The notes below the pieces were generated by a model. The model was not told where the DNA came from and did not search any database. It saw only the letters and a program-made list of their open reading frames with translations. The translations under genes and the position numbers were made by a program. 53,458 nucleotides of DNA. It comes from Acidimicrobiales bacterium. Lineage in GTDB: Bacteria; Actinomycetota; Acidimicrobiia; Acidimicrobiales; DASWMK01. This document shows positions 24,221 to 32,186 of the stretch, one piece after another; positions within the stretch are counted from its first letter, which is position 1, and each line of letters begins with the position of its first letter. The stretch is from the NCBI GenBank assembly GCA_036399815.1, contig DASWMK010000010.1:1-53458 (forward strand). The letters run 5' to 3'.

Positions 24221-24904
24221 GTGTCACGTCCCGACGTCCCCATCGCGCGCCGCCGCTTCGTCCAGCTCGGCGCGGGCACGGCGCTCGGCGCCGTGGTCCT
24301 CGGCGGACGGGCCCGCCGGGCCGCCGCCGCCCCGCCGACCCCCGAGTTCGGCCGGCTGATCGACCCCTACGCCAGCTACGACGGCCAGGACACCTGCGAC
24401 CCCGACCCCAAGCCCGGGGTGGTCGACTTCCGCAACATGGTCCTCGCCGCGTACCCGGGCACGGCCGACTGGGGCATCTCCCGGGAGTGCTCGTCGGGCG
24501 GCACGAGCGAGCACAAGGAGGGCAGGGCCTGGGACTGGGGGGTGCCCGACGCCGCCGACCGGGCCGCCGTCGACGACCTGATCGGGTGGCTGCTCGCCAC
24601 CGACCGCTTCGGCAACCAGCACGCCCGGCTCCGCCGCCTCGGGATCATGTACTTCATCCACGACCGCAAGATCTGGCGCGCCTACCCGCCCGGCCCCGGC
24701 TTCGACCAGCGGGCCTGCGACCCCCACGCGAGCTTCGACGACTGCCACTTCGACCACGTCCACTTCTCGTTCAGCTGGCGGGGCGCCAACCGCAAGACGT
24801 CGTGGTGGCACCCCAACTCGACGTTCCCGCACTCGTCCGACCGCTCCTGGCAGCCGGGCGTGGCCGACGCCGGCACGCCGCGGCCGGCGGTGGAGGGCTG
24901 CTGA
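24221..24904 (+). CDS. Tat-exported M15-like peptidase-fold protein
   Basis: A 227-residue protein with a twin-arginine signal (ARRRFVQLG then a hydrophobic stretch ending ARRAAAA). The mature part resembles the D-Ala-D-Ala carboxypeptidase-like (M15/ARB_07466) domain: SSGGTSEHKEGRAWDWGV near residue 90 has the S-x-H...D metal ligands, and DDCHFDHVHFSF near 170 gives the final H-x-H. A peptidoglycan role is likely but enzyme activity is unproven; many actinobacterial members are annotated as hypothetical. GTG 24221 has GGAGG about 8 nt upstream. Confidence 0.8.
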   Translation: MSRPDVPIARRRFVQLGAGTALGAVVLGGRARRAAAAPPTPEFGRLIDPYASYDGQDTCDPDPKPGVVDFRNMVLAAYPGTADWGISRECSSGGTSEHKEGRAWDWGVPDAADRAAVDDLIGWLLATDRFGNQHARLRRLGIMYFIHDRKIWRAYPPGPGFDQRACDPHASFDDCHFDHVHFSFSWRGANRKTSWWHPNSTFPHSSDRSWQPGVADAGTPRPAVEGC

Positions 24905-24976
24905 ACGTCGCCACCGTCGGGGCGAACGCCAGTACGATCGTGCCGCCTGGTCCAGTCGCGGTCGGAGGTGAGGCGG

Positions 24977-26824
24977 GTGGCGGACAGCGCGATCGAGTGG
25001 ACGGAAGCGACCTGGAACCCGACCACCGGGTGCGATCGGACCTCGCCGGGGTGCGACCACTGCCTCGCTCCTGACACGCCGGTGCTGATGGCGGACATGA
25101 GCTGGCGGCCGATCGGCAAGGTGGTGCCCGGCGACGAGCTGGTCGGGTTCACGGAGTCCCCCGGGACGGGGCAGAACCGGGTCTACGAACGGGCGACCGT
25201 CGTGCGCTGCTGGTCCACGACGGCGGACGCCGTGGAGCTCCTGGTGCCGGGCCGTTCGCTCGTCGCCAGCGTCGACCATCGGTTCCTCGCCAGAGCTCGA
25301 CCGTATTGGCGGCCGGCGGAGCGGCTGGGCCTGTCGAGCGGCCTCGTCGACATCGGCATGCCGGCGCTGACGCCCGACGTCGACACGGAGGCCTACCTGT
25401 CCGGGTACCTCGCCGGTGCCGTCGCCGGGGACGGCACGTTCCGCATCGACGGCTCGGGCAGGAAGGGCACCAGGCAGTCGTACCTGCGCGTCGCCGTCCT
25501 GACGACGGACCAGCCGATCCTCGACCGCATGGCGCGGGCGTTCGCCGTGCTCGGGTGCGACGGGATCCACGTGCGTCCGTTCGACGCCGGGCGGGGCAGC
25601 CGTTTCGACCGTGGCGCGAGGCGGGCGCCCATGTCGAAGATCGAGACGCGCCGGATGAGCAACCTCGTGGCCGTCAGGGAAGCCTGCCTCGAACGCGATG
25701 ACCCCACGTGGAAGGCGGGCTACCTCGCTGGGCTGCTCGACACCGACGGGTGCTACAGCGGCAACAACCTCCGGTTCAGCCAGACGAAGCAGAACGACGT
25801 CCTCGAGCGGGCGCGGCGGTACATCCACGACCTCGGCTTCGCGTCGAGGCGGGAGGACTTCCGGAGCGCCTCGGGCAGGAGCGAGCGGCTTCTCGGCAAC
25901 ATCGAGGAGAAGCTCCGGTTCCTCTCGACCGTCCAGCCGGCGCTGACGCGCAAGGCCGCCGACTTCTACGGTCGTCGCTTCCCGGGGAGGCACACCGTGA
26001 GCGTGGAGGGCGTCCGCCGGGTCGGCCGGCGGGACCTCGTCGACATCGAGACCTCGTCGGGGACCTTCATCGCCGCGGGACTGGCGACCCACAACTGCTA
26101 CGCCCTCACCCTGGCCCGCCGGCTCAAGGCGATGGGGCAGCCGAAGTACCAGGTCGACGGGGACCCGCGCACGAGCGGGCCGGGGTTCGGGCTCACGCTC
26201 CACCCCGACACGCTCGACCTGCCCCGCACGTGGGCGCAGCCGAGGACCGTGTTCGTGAACAGCATGAGCGACCTGTTCCACGAGGGCGTGCCGTTCCCGT
26301 TCGTGGAGCAGGTGTTCGAGGTGATGGCGTCGACCCCCCGGCACCAGTACCAGGTGCTGACCAAGCGGTCGAAGCGCCTCGCCCGGCTGGTGCCCGCCCT
26401 GCCCTGGCCGGCGAACGTGTGGATGGGGGTCAGCGTCGAGAGCGACCGGTACCGGTTCCGGGTCGACCACCTGCGCGAGGTGCCGGCGGCCGTGCGGTTC
26501 CTCTCGTGCGAGCCGCTGCTCGGCGACCTCGGCGACCTCGACCTCGGGGGCGTGCACTGGGTGATCGCCGGCGGCGAGTCGGGCGCCGGGGCCCGGCCCA
26601 TGGACCTCGCCTGGGTCGAGGCGCTGGCCGGGCGGTGCGCGGCTGCCGGGGTGCCGTTCTTCCTCAAGCAGCTCGGGACCCGGCTGGCGGCGCAGCTGGG
26701 GGCGAGGGGGAAGGGGCACGACCTCGCCGACCTGCCGCCCTGGCTGCGCATCCGGGAGTACCCGGCCGGGCGGGGCCCTCAGCGGAAGGCGGCGACCCGC
26801 TCCTCGGTGTCGTCGATCGGGTAG
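24977..26824 (+). CDS. DUF5131 (phage Gp37/Gp68) family protein interrupted by an intein
   Basis: The 615-residue precursor contains a 270-residue DUF5131 protein split by a 345-residue intein. The host part starts MADSAIEWTEATWNPTTGC and carries the cysteine motif C19-x6-C26-x2-C, probably an Fe-S or metal site; after splicing CDH joins CYALTLARRLKAMG, exactly the family sequence. The C-terminal half (VFVNSMSDLFHEGVP, GVSVE, FLSCEPLL, WVIAGGESG, FFLKQLG) is complete. Members relate to radical-SAM-like proteins; reaction unknown. GTG 24977 is chosen because GGAGG lies 8 nt upstream; GTG 24968 overlaps that site. The 3' end overlaps the convergent enoyl-CoA hydratase by 46 nt. Confidence 0.88.
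   Translation: MADSAIEWTEATWNPTTGCDRTSPGCDHCLAPDTPVLMADMSWRPIGKVVPGDELVGFTESPGTGQNRVYERATVVRCWSTTADAVELLVPGRSLVASVDHRFLARARPYWRPAERLGLSSGLVDIGMPALTPDVDTEAYLSGYLAGAVAGDGTFRIDGSGRKGTRQSYLRVAVLTTDQPILDRMARAFAVLGCDGIHVRPFDAGRGSRFDRGARRAPMSKIETRRMSNLVAVREACLERDDPTWKAGYLAGLLDTDGCYSGNNLRFSQTKQNDVLERARRYIHDLGFASRREDFRSASGRSERLLGNIEEKLRFLSTVQPALTRKAADFYGRRFPGRHTVSVEGVRRVGRRDLVDIETSSGTFIAAGLATHNCYALTLARRLKAMGQPKYQVDGDPRTSGPGFGLTLHPDTLDLPRTWAQPRTVFVNSMSDLFHEGVPFPFVEQVFEVMASTPRHQYQVLTKRSKRLARLVPALPWPANVWMGVSVESDRYRFRVDHLREVPAAVRFLSCEPLLGDLGDLDLGGVHWVIAGGESGAGARPMDLAWVEALAGRCAAAGVPFFLKQLGTRLAAQLGARGKGHDLADLPPWLRIREYPAGRGPQRKAATRSSVSSIG
25061..26095 (+). mobile_element. intein with LAGLIDADG homing endonuclease
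   Basis: In-frame intervening protein of 345 residues. Block A: Cys29-LAPDTPVLMADMSW with GDELVGF. Block B: LVASVDHRFLA, whose His assists the first acyl shift. Homing endonuclease: two LAGLIDADG motifs, LAGAVAGDGTF (near residue 144) and LAGLLDTDGCY (near 250), both with the catalytic Asp. Block F/G: LVDIETSSGTFIAAGLATHN, ending His372-Asn373, followed by Cys374 as +1 nucleophile. All class 1 splicing residues are present. By eye its codons are less GC-biased than those of the host gene, fitting recent acquisition. Confidence 0.93.
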
Positions 26825-27531
26825 GCGGCCGACGCCTCGTAGGCCAGCGCCTCCGCCGTGGTGGCGCCCTCGCCGGCGCGGTACAGGTCCTTGTAGGCGG
26901 CGAGCGAGCCCCGGCTGTTGGCCGCGATGCGGGCGGCCAGGTCGGCGACGGCGGCGTCGAGGTCGGCCAGCGGGTGGGCGGCGACGGCCAGGCCCCAGGC
27001 GGCCGCCTCGGCGCCGGTGAACGTGCGGGCCGTGTAGCTGAGCTCCCTCGCCCTGGCCGGGCCGACGGCGGCGGGCAGGCGGGCGCTCATGCCCCACGTC
27101 GGCCGCAGCCCCCACTTGGCGTGGGTGTCCCCGAGGCGGGCCTCCTCGGCGGCGACGACGAGGTCGCAGGCCAGCGCCAGCTCGAGCGCGCCCGTGTAGC
27201 AGTGGCCGTTGACCTTGGCGATCGTCACCGGCCGCATCGTCGACAGCAGCCCGGTGACCCGCCGGGCCGGGCCGTCGAGGACGTCGCCGACCATGCCGCC
27301 CTCGAGCGACCGCCCGCCCAGGGCCTTCAGGTCGACGCCCGCGCTGAACGCCCGCCCCGCGCCGGTGAGGACGACGACGGCGACCCCGTCGTCACCCGCC
27401 AGGGCGGTGAGCGCCTCGCCCAGCTCGTCGAGCATCCCCGGCGTGATGGCGTTGAGCGCCTCCGGCCGGGAGAGCGTGACGGTGGCGACCGGTGCGTCGA
27501 CCTCGACGCGAACCGCCTCGGCGGCGGTCAG
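26779..27531 (-). CDS. enoyl-CoA hydratase/isomerase family protein, probable CTG start
   Basis: Crotonase-fold enzyme of 250 residues. Motifs: VTLSRPEALNAI at the N-terminus, AGRAFSAGVDLKAL (oxyanion loop), NGHCYTGALELALACDLVVA, and WGLRPTWGMSARL. The Glu pair of true hydratases is not clearly kept, so isomerase or another crotonase reaction is possible. The first ATG (27435) would delete the conserved first strand, and no ATG, GTG or TTG precedes it in frame. CTG at 27531 overlaps the upstream TGA as CTGA, has GAGGG 6 nt upstream, and restores normal family length. It ends inside the DUF5131 gene (46-nt convergent overlap). Confidence 0.8.
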   Translation of the reverse strand: MTAAEAVRVEVDAPVATVTLSRPEALNAITPGMLDELGEALTALAGDDGVAVVVLTGAGRAFSAGVDLKALGGRSLEGGMVGDVLDGPARRVTGLLSTMRPVTIAKVNGHCYTGALELALACDLVVAAEEARLGDTHAKWGLRPTWGMSARLPAAVGPARARELSYTARTFTGAEAAAWGLAVAAHPLADLDAAVADLAARIAANSRGSLAAYKDLYRAGEGATTAEALAYEASAAYPIDDTEERVAAFR

Positions 27532-27698
27532 CTCGTGCCCTCGCTCGGGTCGGGGACGCCCTCGTCGGCGCCGTCGACCCCCGGCCCGCCGGGCAGGACG
27601 TCGTAGCCCGTGCCGCCCGTGCCCTGCCCCCGGTGGGTGGCGAGGTACTCGGCGTCCTCGGGGTCCTCGGGTGACAGCTGGTCTCGGTCCTTGGGCAT
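27528..27698 (-). CDS. small acidic protein of 56 residues
   Basis: ATG at 27698 opens a 56-codon frame (MPKDRDQLSPEDPEDAEYLA...) rich in Asp, Glu, Gly and Pro, with no hydrophobic helix. Its TGA overlaps the CTG start of the enoyl-CoA hydratase by 4 nt, which argues that it is translated and couples translation of the next gene. It may be a small disordered protein or a leader peptide. I do not recognise it. The region upstream holds two 7-bp hairpins (27700-27718, 27748-27766). Confidence 0.5.
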   Translation of the reverse strand: MPKDRDQLSPEDPEDAEYLATHRGQGTGGTGYDVLPGGPGVDGADEGVPDPSEGTS

Positions 27699-27699
27699 G

Positions 27700-27718
27700 C
27701 CGACGGCCTACCCGTCGG
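27700..27718. terminator. small hairpin after the AceE-like gene
   Basis: CCGACGG and CCGTCGG pair perfectly around a 5-nt loop. A second 7-bp stem (GGCGGCG/CGCCGCC) is about 30 nt away, nearer the AceE-like stop at 27770. Together they may end the upstream operon; no T-run is present. Confidence 0.3.
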
Positions 27719-27769
27719 CGCGCCCGGCTACGCGTCGGCTCCGGGGGCGGCGTCCTCCGCCGCCGTGAC

Positions 27770-30127
27770 CTACCCGCCGGCGCGCTCCAGTGCCACGAGG
27801 GCGGCCGTGGCGATGGCGCCGGCGTCGAGGCCGTGGAGGCCGTAGAGGTGGTCCCTCGGGCCGGACTGGCCGAAGGTGTCCACGCCGGCCGCCACCACCG
27901 GCGCCCCGAAGACCGAGCCCAGCCAGGCCATGGCGTGGCTGGCGGCGTCGTGGACGCACACGATCGGCGCTCGGCGCTCGCCGGGGGGCAGCAGCGACGC
28001 CAGGTGGAACCCGTCGCCGGCCGGGGCGGCGGCGCCGACGGCGGACCGCATGGCCTGCTGCCAGCCCCGGTAGAGGCGGTCCAGGCTCGTCACCTCGACC
28101 ACGTTGGCGGCCACGCCCTCGCCGGCCAGCTCGTCGGCCGCGGCCAGCACCTCCGGCAGCACGGCGCCCGAGGCGAACAGGTGCACCACCGGCTGCCCGG
28201 CCCGCCCGGGGTCGCCCGAGGCGTCGACCAGGCGGTACCCGCCACCGAGCACGGCCGCCCGCAGCGCTTCGTCGCCCAGCCGCTGCCGGGCCGCCTCGAA
28301 CGGCGACTGGTCGAGCGGGCGGGTCGTGAGCCGCAGGTACAGCGACTCGCCGCCCTCCCGGTCGGTGAGCCGGGCCAGGCCGTCGCACAGGATCCAGTCG
28401 AGCGCGGTCGCGTACGCCGGCTCGGCCAGGGTCACGCCCGGCAGCTCCAGGCCGATCGACGGGGTGATCGTCGACTGGTGGGCGCCGCCCTCGTAGGACA
28501 GGGTCACCCCGGCCGGCGTGCCGACGACCACGAACCGGGACGCCGAGTAGACGCCGTAGATGAAGGCGTCGAGCCCGCGGCACACGAACGGGTCGTACAG
28601 GGTGCCGACCGGGAACAGCAGCTCCCCGAACAGCTCCGCGGACAGCCCGAGCTGGCCGAGCAGCAGGAACAGGTTCATCTCGCTGATGCCGAGCTCGATG
28701 TGCTGGCCCTTCGGCGACTCCCGCCACCGCAGCAGCCGGCCCTCGCCCAGCCAGTCGGGCACGTCCCTGGGCGCGAACACGCCGACCTTGTTGATCCAGC
28801 CGCCGAGGTTGGTGGACACCGACACGTCGGGCGACGTCGTCACCAGGCGGGGCCCCACGTCCCCGTCGCGGCCGAGCCCGACGAGCAGCCGCCCGAACGC
28901 CTCCTGGGTCGACACCGGCTTGCGCAGCGGCCCGAGCCCGACCTCCCTCGGCACGTGGACCGTGGGCTGGGGCGGCGGGGCCGGCCGCTCCAGCCGCTCG
29001 GCCACCCGCCGGCACCACTGGCCCTCGACCGACCAGTCGGGGAACGGGTCCCACTCGTGCTCGGGGGCGAGGCCGACCCCCTCCCGCACCCGCTGGACCT
29101 GCTCGGCGGTGAGCAGCGCGGAGTGGTTCAGCGGGTCGCCGGCGATCGGCAGGCCCCAGCCCTTGATCGTGTAGGCGAACAGCACCGACGGCCGGTCGGT
29201 GGTGGCGTCGGCCGCCTCGTAGGCGTCGAGGAGCTGGGCCAGGTCGTGGCCGCCGAGGTTCTGGATGAGCGGGGCGAGCTCGTCGTCGGGCACATCGACC
29301 AGCGCCGACTTCACGGCCGCGTCCGCGCCGCTGAGGAACCGGTCGCGCAGCTCGGCGCCCCGCAGCGCGAACAGGCTCTGGTACTCCTCGTTCGACATCT
29401 CGTCGATGCGCCGGCGCAGGGCGTCGCCGCCGTCCCGCTCGAAGGCGGCCTGGAGGCGCTTGCCGTACTTGGCCTCGAGCACCTGCCAGCCGTGGTCGGC
29501 GAAGGCCTGCTCCAGCTGGCGGGCCTTGATGCCGGGGACGACCCGGTCGAGGGACTGGCGGTTCAGGTCGACGACCCACAGCACGTTGCCGAGCCCGGCC
29601 GTCGCCGGGTCGGAGATCGCCTCCCACACGTTGCCCTCGTCCAGCTCGGCGTCGCCCACGAGGGCGATGAACCGGCCCCGCCCCGGCTCCCGCCCGGCGC
29701 GGGCGTCCAGGTAGCGCTTGACCGCGGCGGCGAACAGGGGGGCGGCGGCGCCGAGGCCGACCGACCCGGTCGACCAGTCCACGGGGTCGGGGTCCTTGGT
29801 CCGGCTCGGGTAGGCCTGGAGCCCGCCGGCGTCCCGCAGGGTGGTGAGGTAGCGGCGGTCGAGCCGGCCGAGCAGGTAGTTGATGGCGTGCAGCACCGGC
29901 GAGGCGTGGGGCTTCACCGACACCCGGTCCTCGGGGCCGAGGTGGGCGAACCACAGCGCGGTCATCAGGCTGACCATCGACGCCGACGACGCCTGGTGCC
30001 CGCCGACCTTCACCCCGTCGGAGTTCTGGCGCTCGTTGTTGGCGTGGTCGACCATGCGCACGGCGAGCCAGAGGACCCGCCGCTGGATGGCGTCGAGGAT
30101 GCCGAGCTCGCGGTCGTCCAGGTTCAC
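27770..30127 (-). CDS. AceE-like thiamine-diphosphate enzyme (homodimeric 2-oxoacid dehydrogenase E1 / transketolase-like)
   Basis: A 785-residue ThDP-dependent protein. Its N-terminal part follows pyruvate dehydrogenase E1 (AceE): HQASSASMVSLMTAL, KPHASPVLHAINYLLG, GDAELDEGNVWEAI and DLNRQSLD forming the ThDP-Mg site, then ARQLEQAFADHGWQV. The middle domain has GISEMNLFLLLGQLG and GGAHQSTITPSIG. It is about 100 residues shorter than E. coli AceE. No E2 or E3 gene is near, so the acyl acceptor is unknown and another 2-oxoacid, or a transketolase-like reaction, is possible. GTG 30127 overlaps the TGA of the gene before it by 4 nt. Confidence 0.82.
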   Translation of the reverse strand: MNLDDRELGILDAIQRRVLWLAVRMVDHANNERQNSDGVKVGGHQASSASMVSLMTALWFAHLGPEDRVSVKPHASPVLHAINYLLGRLDRRYLTTLRDAGGLQAYPSRTKDPDPVDWSTGSVGLGAAAPLFAAAVKRYLDARAGREPGRGRFIALVGDAELDEGNVWEAISDPATAGLGNVLWVVDLNRQSLDRVVPGIKARQLEQAFADHGWQVLEAKYGKRLQAAFERDGGDALRRRIDEMSNEEYQSLFALRGAELRDRFLSGADAAVKSALVDVPDDELAPLIQNLGGHDLAQLLDAYEAADATTDRPSVLFAYTIKGWGLPIAGDPLNHSALLTAEQVQRVREGVGLAPEHEWDPFPDWSVEGQWCRRVAERLERPAPPPQPTVHVPREVGLGPLRKPVSTQEAFGRLLVGLGRDGDVGPRLVTTSPDVSVSTNLGGWINKVGVFAPRDVPDWLGEGRLLRWRESPKGQHIELGISEMNLFLLLGQLGLSAELFGELLFPVGTLYDPFVCRGLDAFIYGVYSASRFVVVGTPAGVTLSYEGGAHQSTITPSIGLELPGVTLAEPAYATALDWILCDGLARLTDREGGESLYLRLTTRPLDQSPFEAARQRLGDEALRAAVLGGGYRLVDASGDPGRAGQPVVHLFASGAVLPEVLAAADELAGEGVAANVVEVTSLDRLYRGWQQAMRSAVGAAAPAGDGFHLASLLPPGERRAPIVCVHDAASHAMAWLGSVFGAPVVAAGVDTFGQSGPRDHLYGLHGLDAGAIATAALVALERAGG

Positions 30128-30831
30128 CGCAGCGCCGCCACGAATGCGTCGAACAGGCCCTGCTGGGCCGGGTCCCGGTCGGCCGTCTCCTCCGGGTGCC
30201 ACTGCACGGCGACGACCCAGCCGTCCTCCGCCTCGCAGCCCTCGACGAGCCCGTCGTCGGTCCAGGCCACCGGCACGAGGCCGTCGGCCAGCGCGTCCAC
30301 GGCCTGGTGGTGGTGGGACATGCCCGTCACCCGCTCGCCCCCGAGGGCCTTGGCCAGCTTCGACCCCGGGTCCACGCCGACCTCGTGCAGCGCGCCGACC
30401 CCGCCGTTCGGCGCCCCGTGGGCGACGAGGCCGGGCCGGCCGGTGATGTGCTGGTCGAGCGTGCCGCCGAGGGCGACGTTCAGCACCTGCATCCCCCGGC
30501 AGATGGCGAGGACGGGCCGCCCGAGGTCCAGGGCGGCTCGCGCCAGCTCCAGCTCGAAGCGGTCGAGGACGGCGTCCACCCCGTAGGTCTCGGGCCGGGG
30601 CTCCTGCCCGTAGAGCTGGGGGTTGAGGTCGGCGCCGCCGGTGAGGACGAGCCCGTCGAACGGCGCCAGCCAGGCCGCCGCCTGCTCGGTCGTGAGCGGG
30701 ACGGGGGGCAGCACCGCCCCGCACGCGCCGGCCCGCTCGAGGGCGTCGGTGTAGCCCTTCGGCGACGCCACGGCCGGGTTGTGCCACCGCTCGACCCGGC
30801 CGGCGTCGAGGGCGCGGCCGGTGACCGCCAC
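30124..30831 (-). CDS. gamma-glutamyl-gamma-aminobutyrate hydrolase family (PuuD-like, class I amidotransferase fold)
   Basis: A 235-residue cytosolic peptidase C26 enzyme that removes glutamate from gamma-glutamylated amines or acids. The catalytic Cys is in PVLAICRGMQVLNVALGG (near residue 93), and the His-Glu pair in VVAVQWHPEET near the C-terminus. Other landmarks: GLVLTGGADLNPQLYG and the SHHHQAVD segment. GTG 30831 shares one base with the glutamine-synthetase stop (TAGTG); an ATG at 30894 is in frame but would overlap that gene by 64 nt. It sits between the gamma-glutamyl ligase and the AceE-like gene. Confidence 0.87.
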   Translation of the reverse strand: MAVTGRALDAGRVERWHNPAVASPKGYTDALERAGACGAVLPPVPLTTEQAAAWLAPFDGLVLTGGADLNPQLYGQEPRPETYGVDAVLDRFELELARAALDLGRPVLAICRGMQVLNVALGGTLDQHITGRPGLVAHGAPNGGVGALHEVGVDPGSKLAKALGGERVTGMSHHHQAVDALADGLVPVAWTDDGLVEGCEAEDGWVVAVQWHPEETADRDPAQQGLFDAFVAALR

Positions 30832-32186
30832 TAGAGGCGTTCGAAGCTCCGGCGGAGCTCCCAGTCCGTCACCACCCCGTTGAACGTCACCCATTCCTGC
30901 CTCGCCGTGTTGAGGAGATGGAAGTGGACGTCCTCACCGAAGGCCTTGACGGCCACCTCGCTGCGCTCGAACCGGTCGATCGCGTCGACCAGGGTCCACG
31001 GTACCCGGGGAACGTCGTCCGCCTCGTAGGCGTTGCCCTCGAACGCCGGCGGCGGCTCGATGCCGTGCTCGATCCCGTGCAGCCCGCCGGCGATCGTCGC
31101 CGCGAACGCGAGGTAGGGGTTGCAGTCGGCGCCGGGGATGCGGGACTCGACCCGTAGGCCGGGCCCGTGGCCGACCACCCGCAGCCCGCACGTCCGGTTG
31201 TCGGGGGCCCACACCACGGCCGTCGGCGCCCACGACCCCGGCTGGTAGCGCTTGTAGGAGTTCACGTAGGGGGCGAAGCAGAGGGCCAGCTCCGGCGCGG
31301 TGGCCAGCAGGCCGCCGAGGTAGTGCCGGAACGGCTGGGACAGGTGGTGGGGCGCGTCGCCGTCGTGGTCGAGGGGCTCGTCGCCGTCGACCGACCAGAG
31401 GCTGGAGTGGACGTGGCACGACGACCCGCACTCGGCCATGTCCCATTTCGCCATAAACGTCAGCGACCGGCCGTTGAGGGCGGCGATCTCCTTGGCCCCG
31501 TTCTTGTAGACGGTGTGGCGGTCGGCCATCTCGAGCGCCTCGGCGTAGCGGAGGTTGATCTCGTGCTGGCCCCGCCCGGCCTCGCCCTTCGAGAACTCGA
31601 CGGGCACGCCGGCCGCGTCCATCCCGTTGCGGATCTGGCGGATGAGGTACTCGTCCCTCGTCGTCTGGAGGATGTGGTAGTCCTCGATCCAGTCGCTGTG
31701 GGGCCGCAGGTCGCGGTAGCCCCGCCCGGCCGCCTCCTCGTAGGAGTCCCTGAACAGGAAGAACTCCAGCTCGGCGCCGCACTTCACCCGGTAGCCGGCG
31801 GCCGCCGCCCGCTCCACCTGGCGGCGCAGCACCTGGCGGGGCGCCACCTCCACCGGCTCGCCGCCGGGGTGGAACAGGTCGCAGATGACGAGCGCCGTCC
31901 GCTCCAGCCACGGCACGAGGCGCAGGGTCGACAGGTCGGGCCTGGCGTTGACGTCGCCGTAGCCCTGGTCCCAGTTGGCGAAGCGGTAGCCGGGCAGCGG
32001 GGTCATGTCGACGTCGACGGCCAGGAGGTAGTTGCAGGCCTCGATGCCGTCGGCCAGCACGTGGTCGACGAAGAAGTGGCCGGTGACCCGCTTCCCCATG
32101 AACCGGCCCTGGAGGTCGGGGAACACGGTGAGGACGGTGTCCACCTCGCCGTCGCTGACGAGCTGCTCGAGCTGGGCGACGTCCAT
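30831..32186 (-). CDS. glutamine-synthetase-family gamma-glutamyl-amine ligase (PuuA/GlnA3-like)
   Basis: A 451-residue GS-fold ATP-dependent ligase. Metal and ATP-site residues are kept: KCGAELEFFLF, GRGQHEINLRYAEAL, FMAKWDMAECGSSCHVHSSL, the NSYKRYQPGSWAP loop, NRTCGLRV, and ESRIPGADCNPYLAFAATIAGGLHGIE. These differ from ammonia-using GlnA (which has NSYKRLVPGYEAP) in the way seen in gamma-glutamylputrescine and gamma-glutamylethanolamide synthetases. Co-localisation with a permease and a gamma-glutamyl hydrolase supports amine glutamylation as the first catabolic step. ATG 32186 overlaps the permease stop (TGATG). Confidence 0.85.
   Translation of the reverse strand: MDVAQLEQLVSDGEVDTVLTVFPDLQGRFMGKRVTGHFFVDHVLADGIEACNYLLAVDVDMTPLPGYRFANWDQGYGDVNARPDLSTLRLVPWLERTALVICDLFHPGGEPVEVAPRQVLRRQVERAAAAGYRVKCGAELEFFLFRDSYEEAAGRGYRDLRPHSDWIEDYHILQTTRDEYLIRQIRNGMDAAGVPVEFSKGEAGRGQHEINLRYAEALEMADRHTVYKNGAKEIAALNGRSLTFMAKWDMAECGSSCHVHSSLWSVDGDEPLDHDGDAPHHLSQPFRHYLGGLLATAPELALCFAPYVNSYKRYQPGSWAPTAVVWAPDNRTCGLRVVGHGPGLRVESRIPGADCNPYLAFAATIAGGLHGIEHGIEPPPAFEGNAYEADDVPRVPWTLVDAIDRFERSEVAVKAFGEDVHFHLLNTARQEWVTFNGVVTDWELRRSFERL

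Noticed and set aside
25061-26095. Frameshifted or chimeric gene in place of an intein
   Set aside because: The frame is continuous, splice-junction residues are all present and the flanks join to a perfect family motif.
24224-27115. Antisense frame of 963 codons opposite the M15-like and DUF5131 genes
   Set aside because: No domain, composition of a shadow, and it conflicts with intein and host coding evidence.
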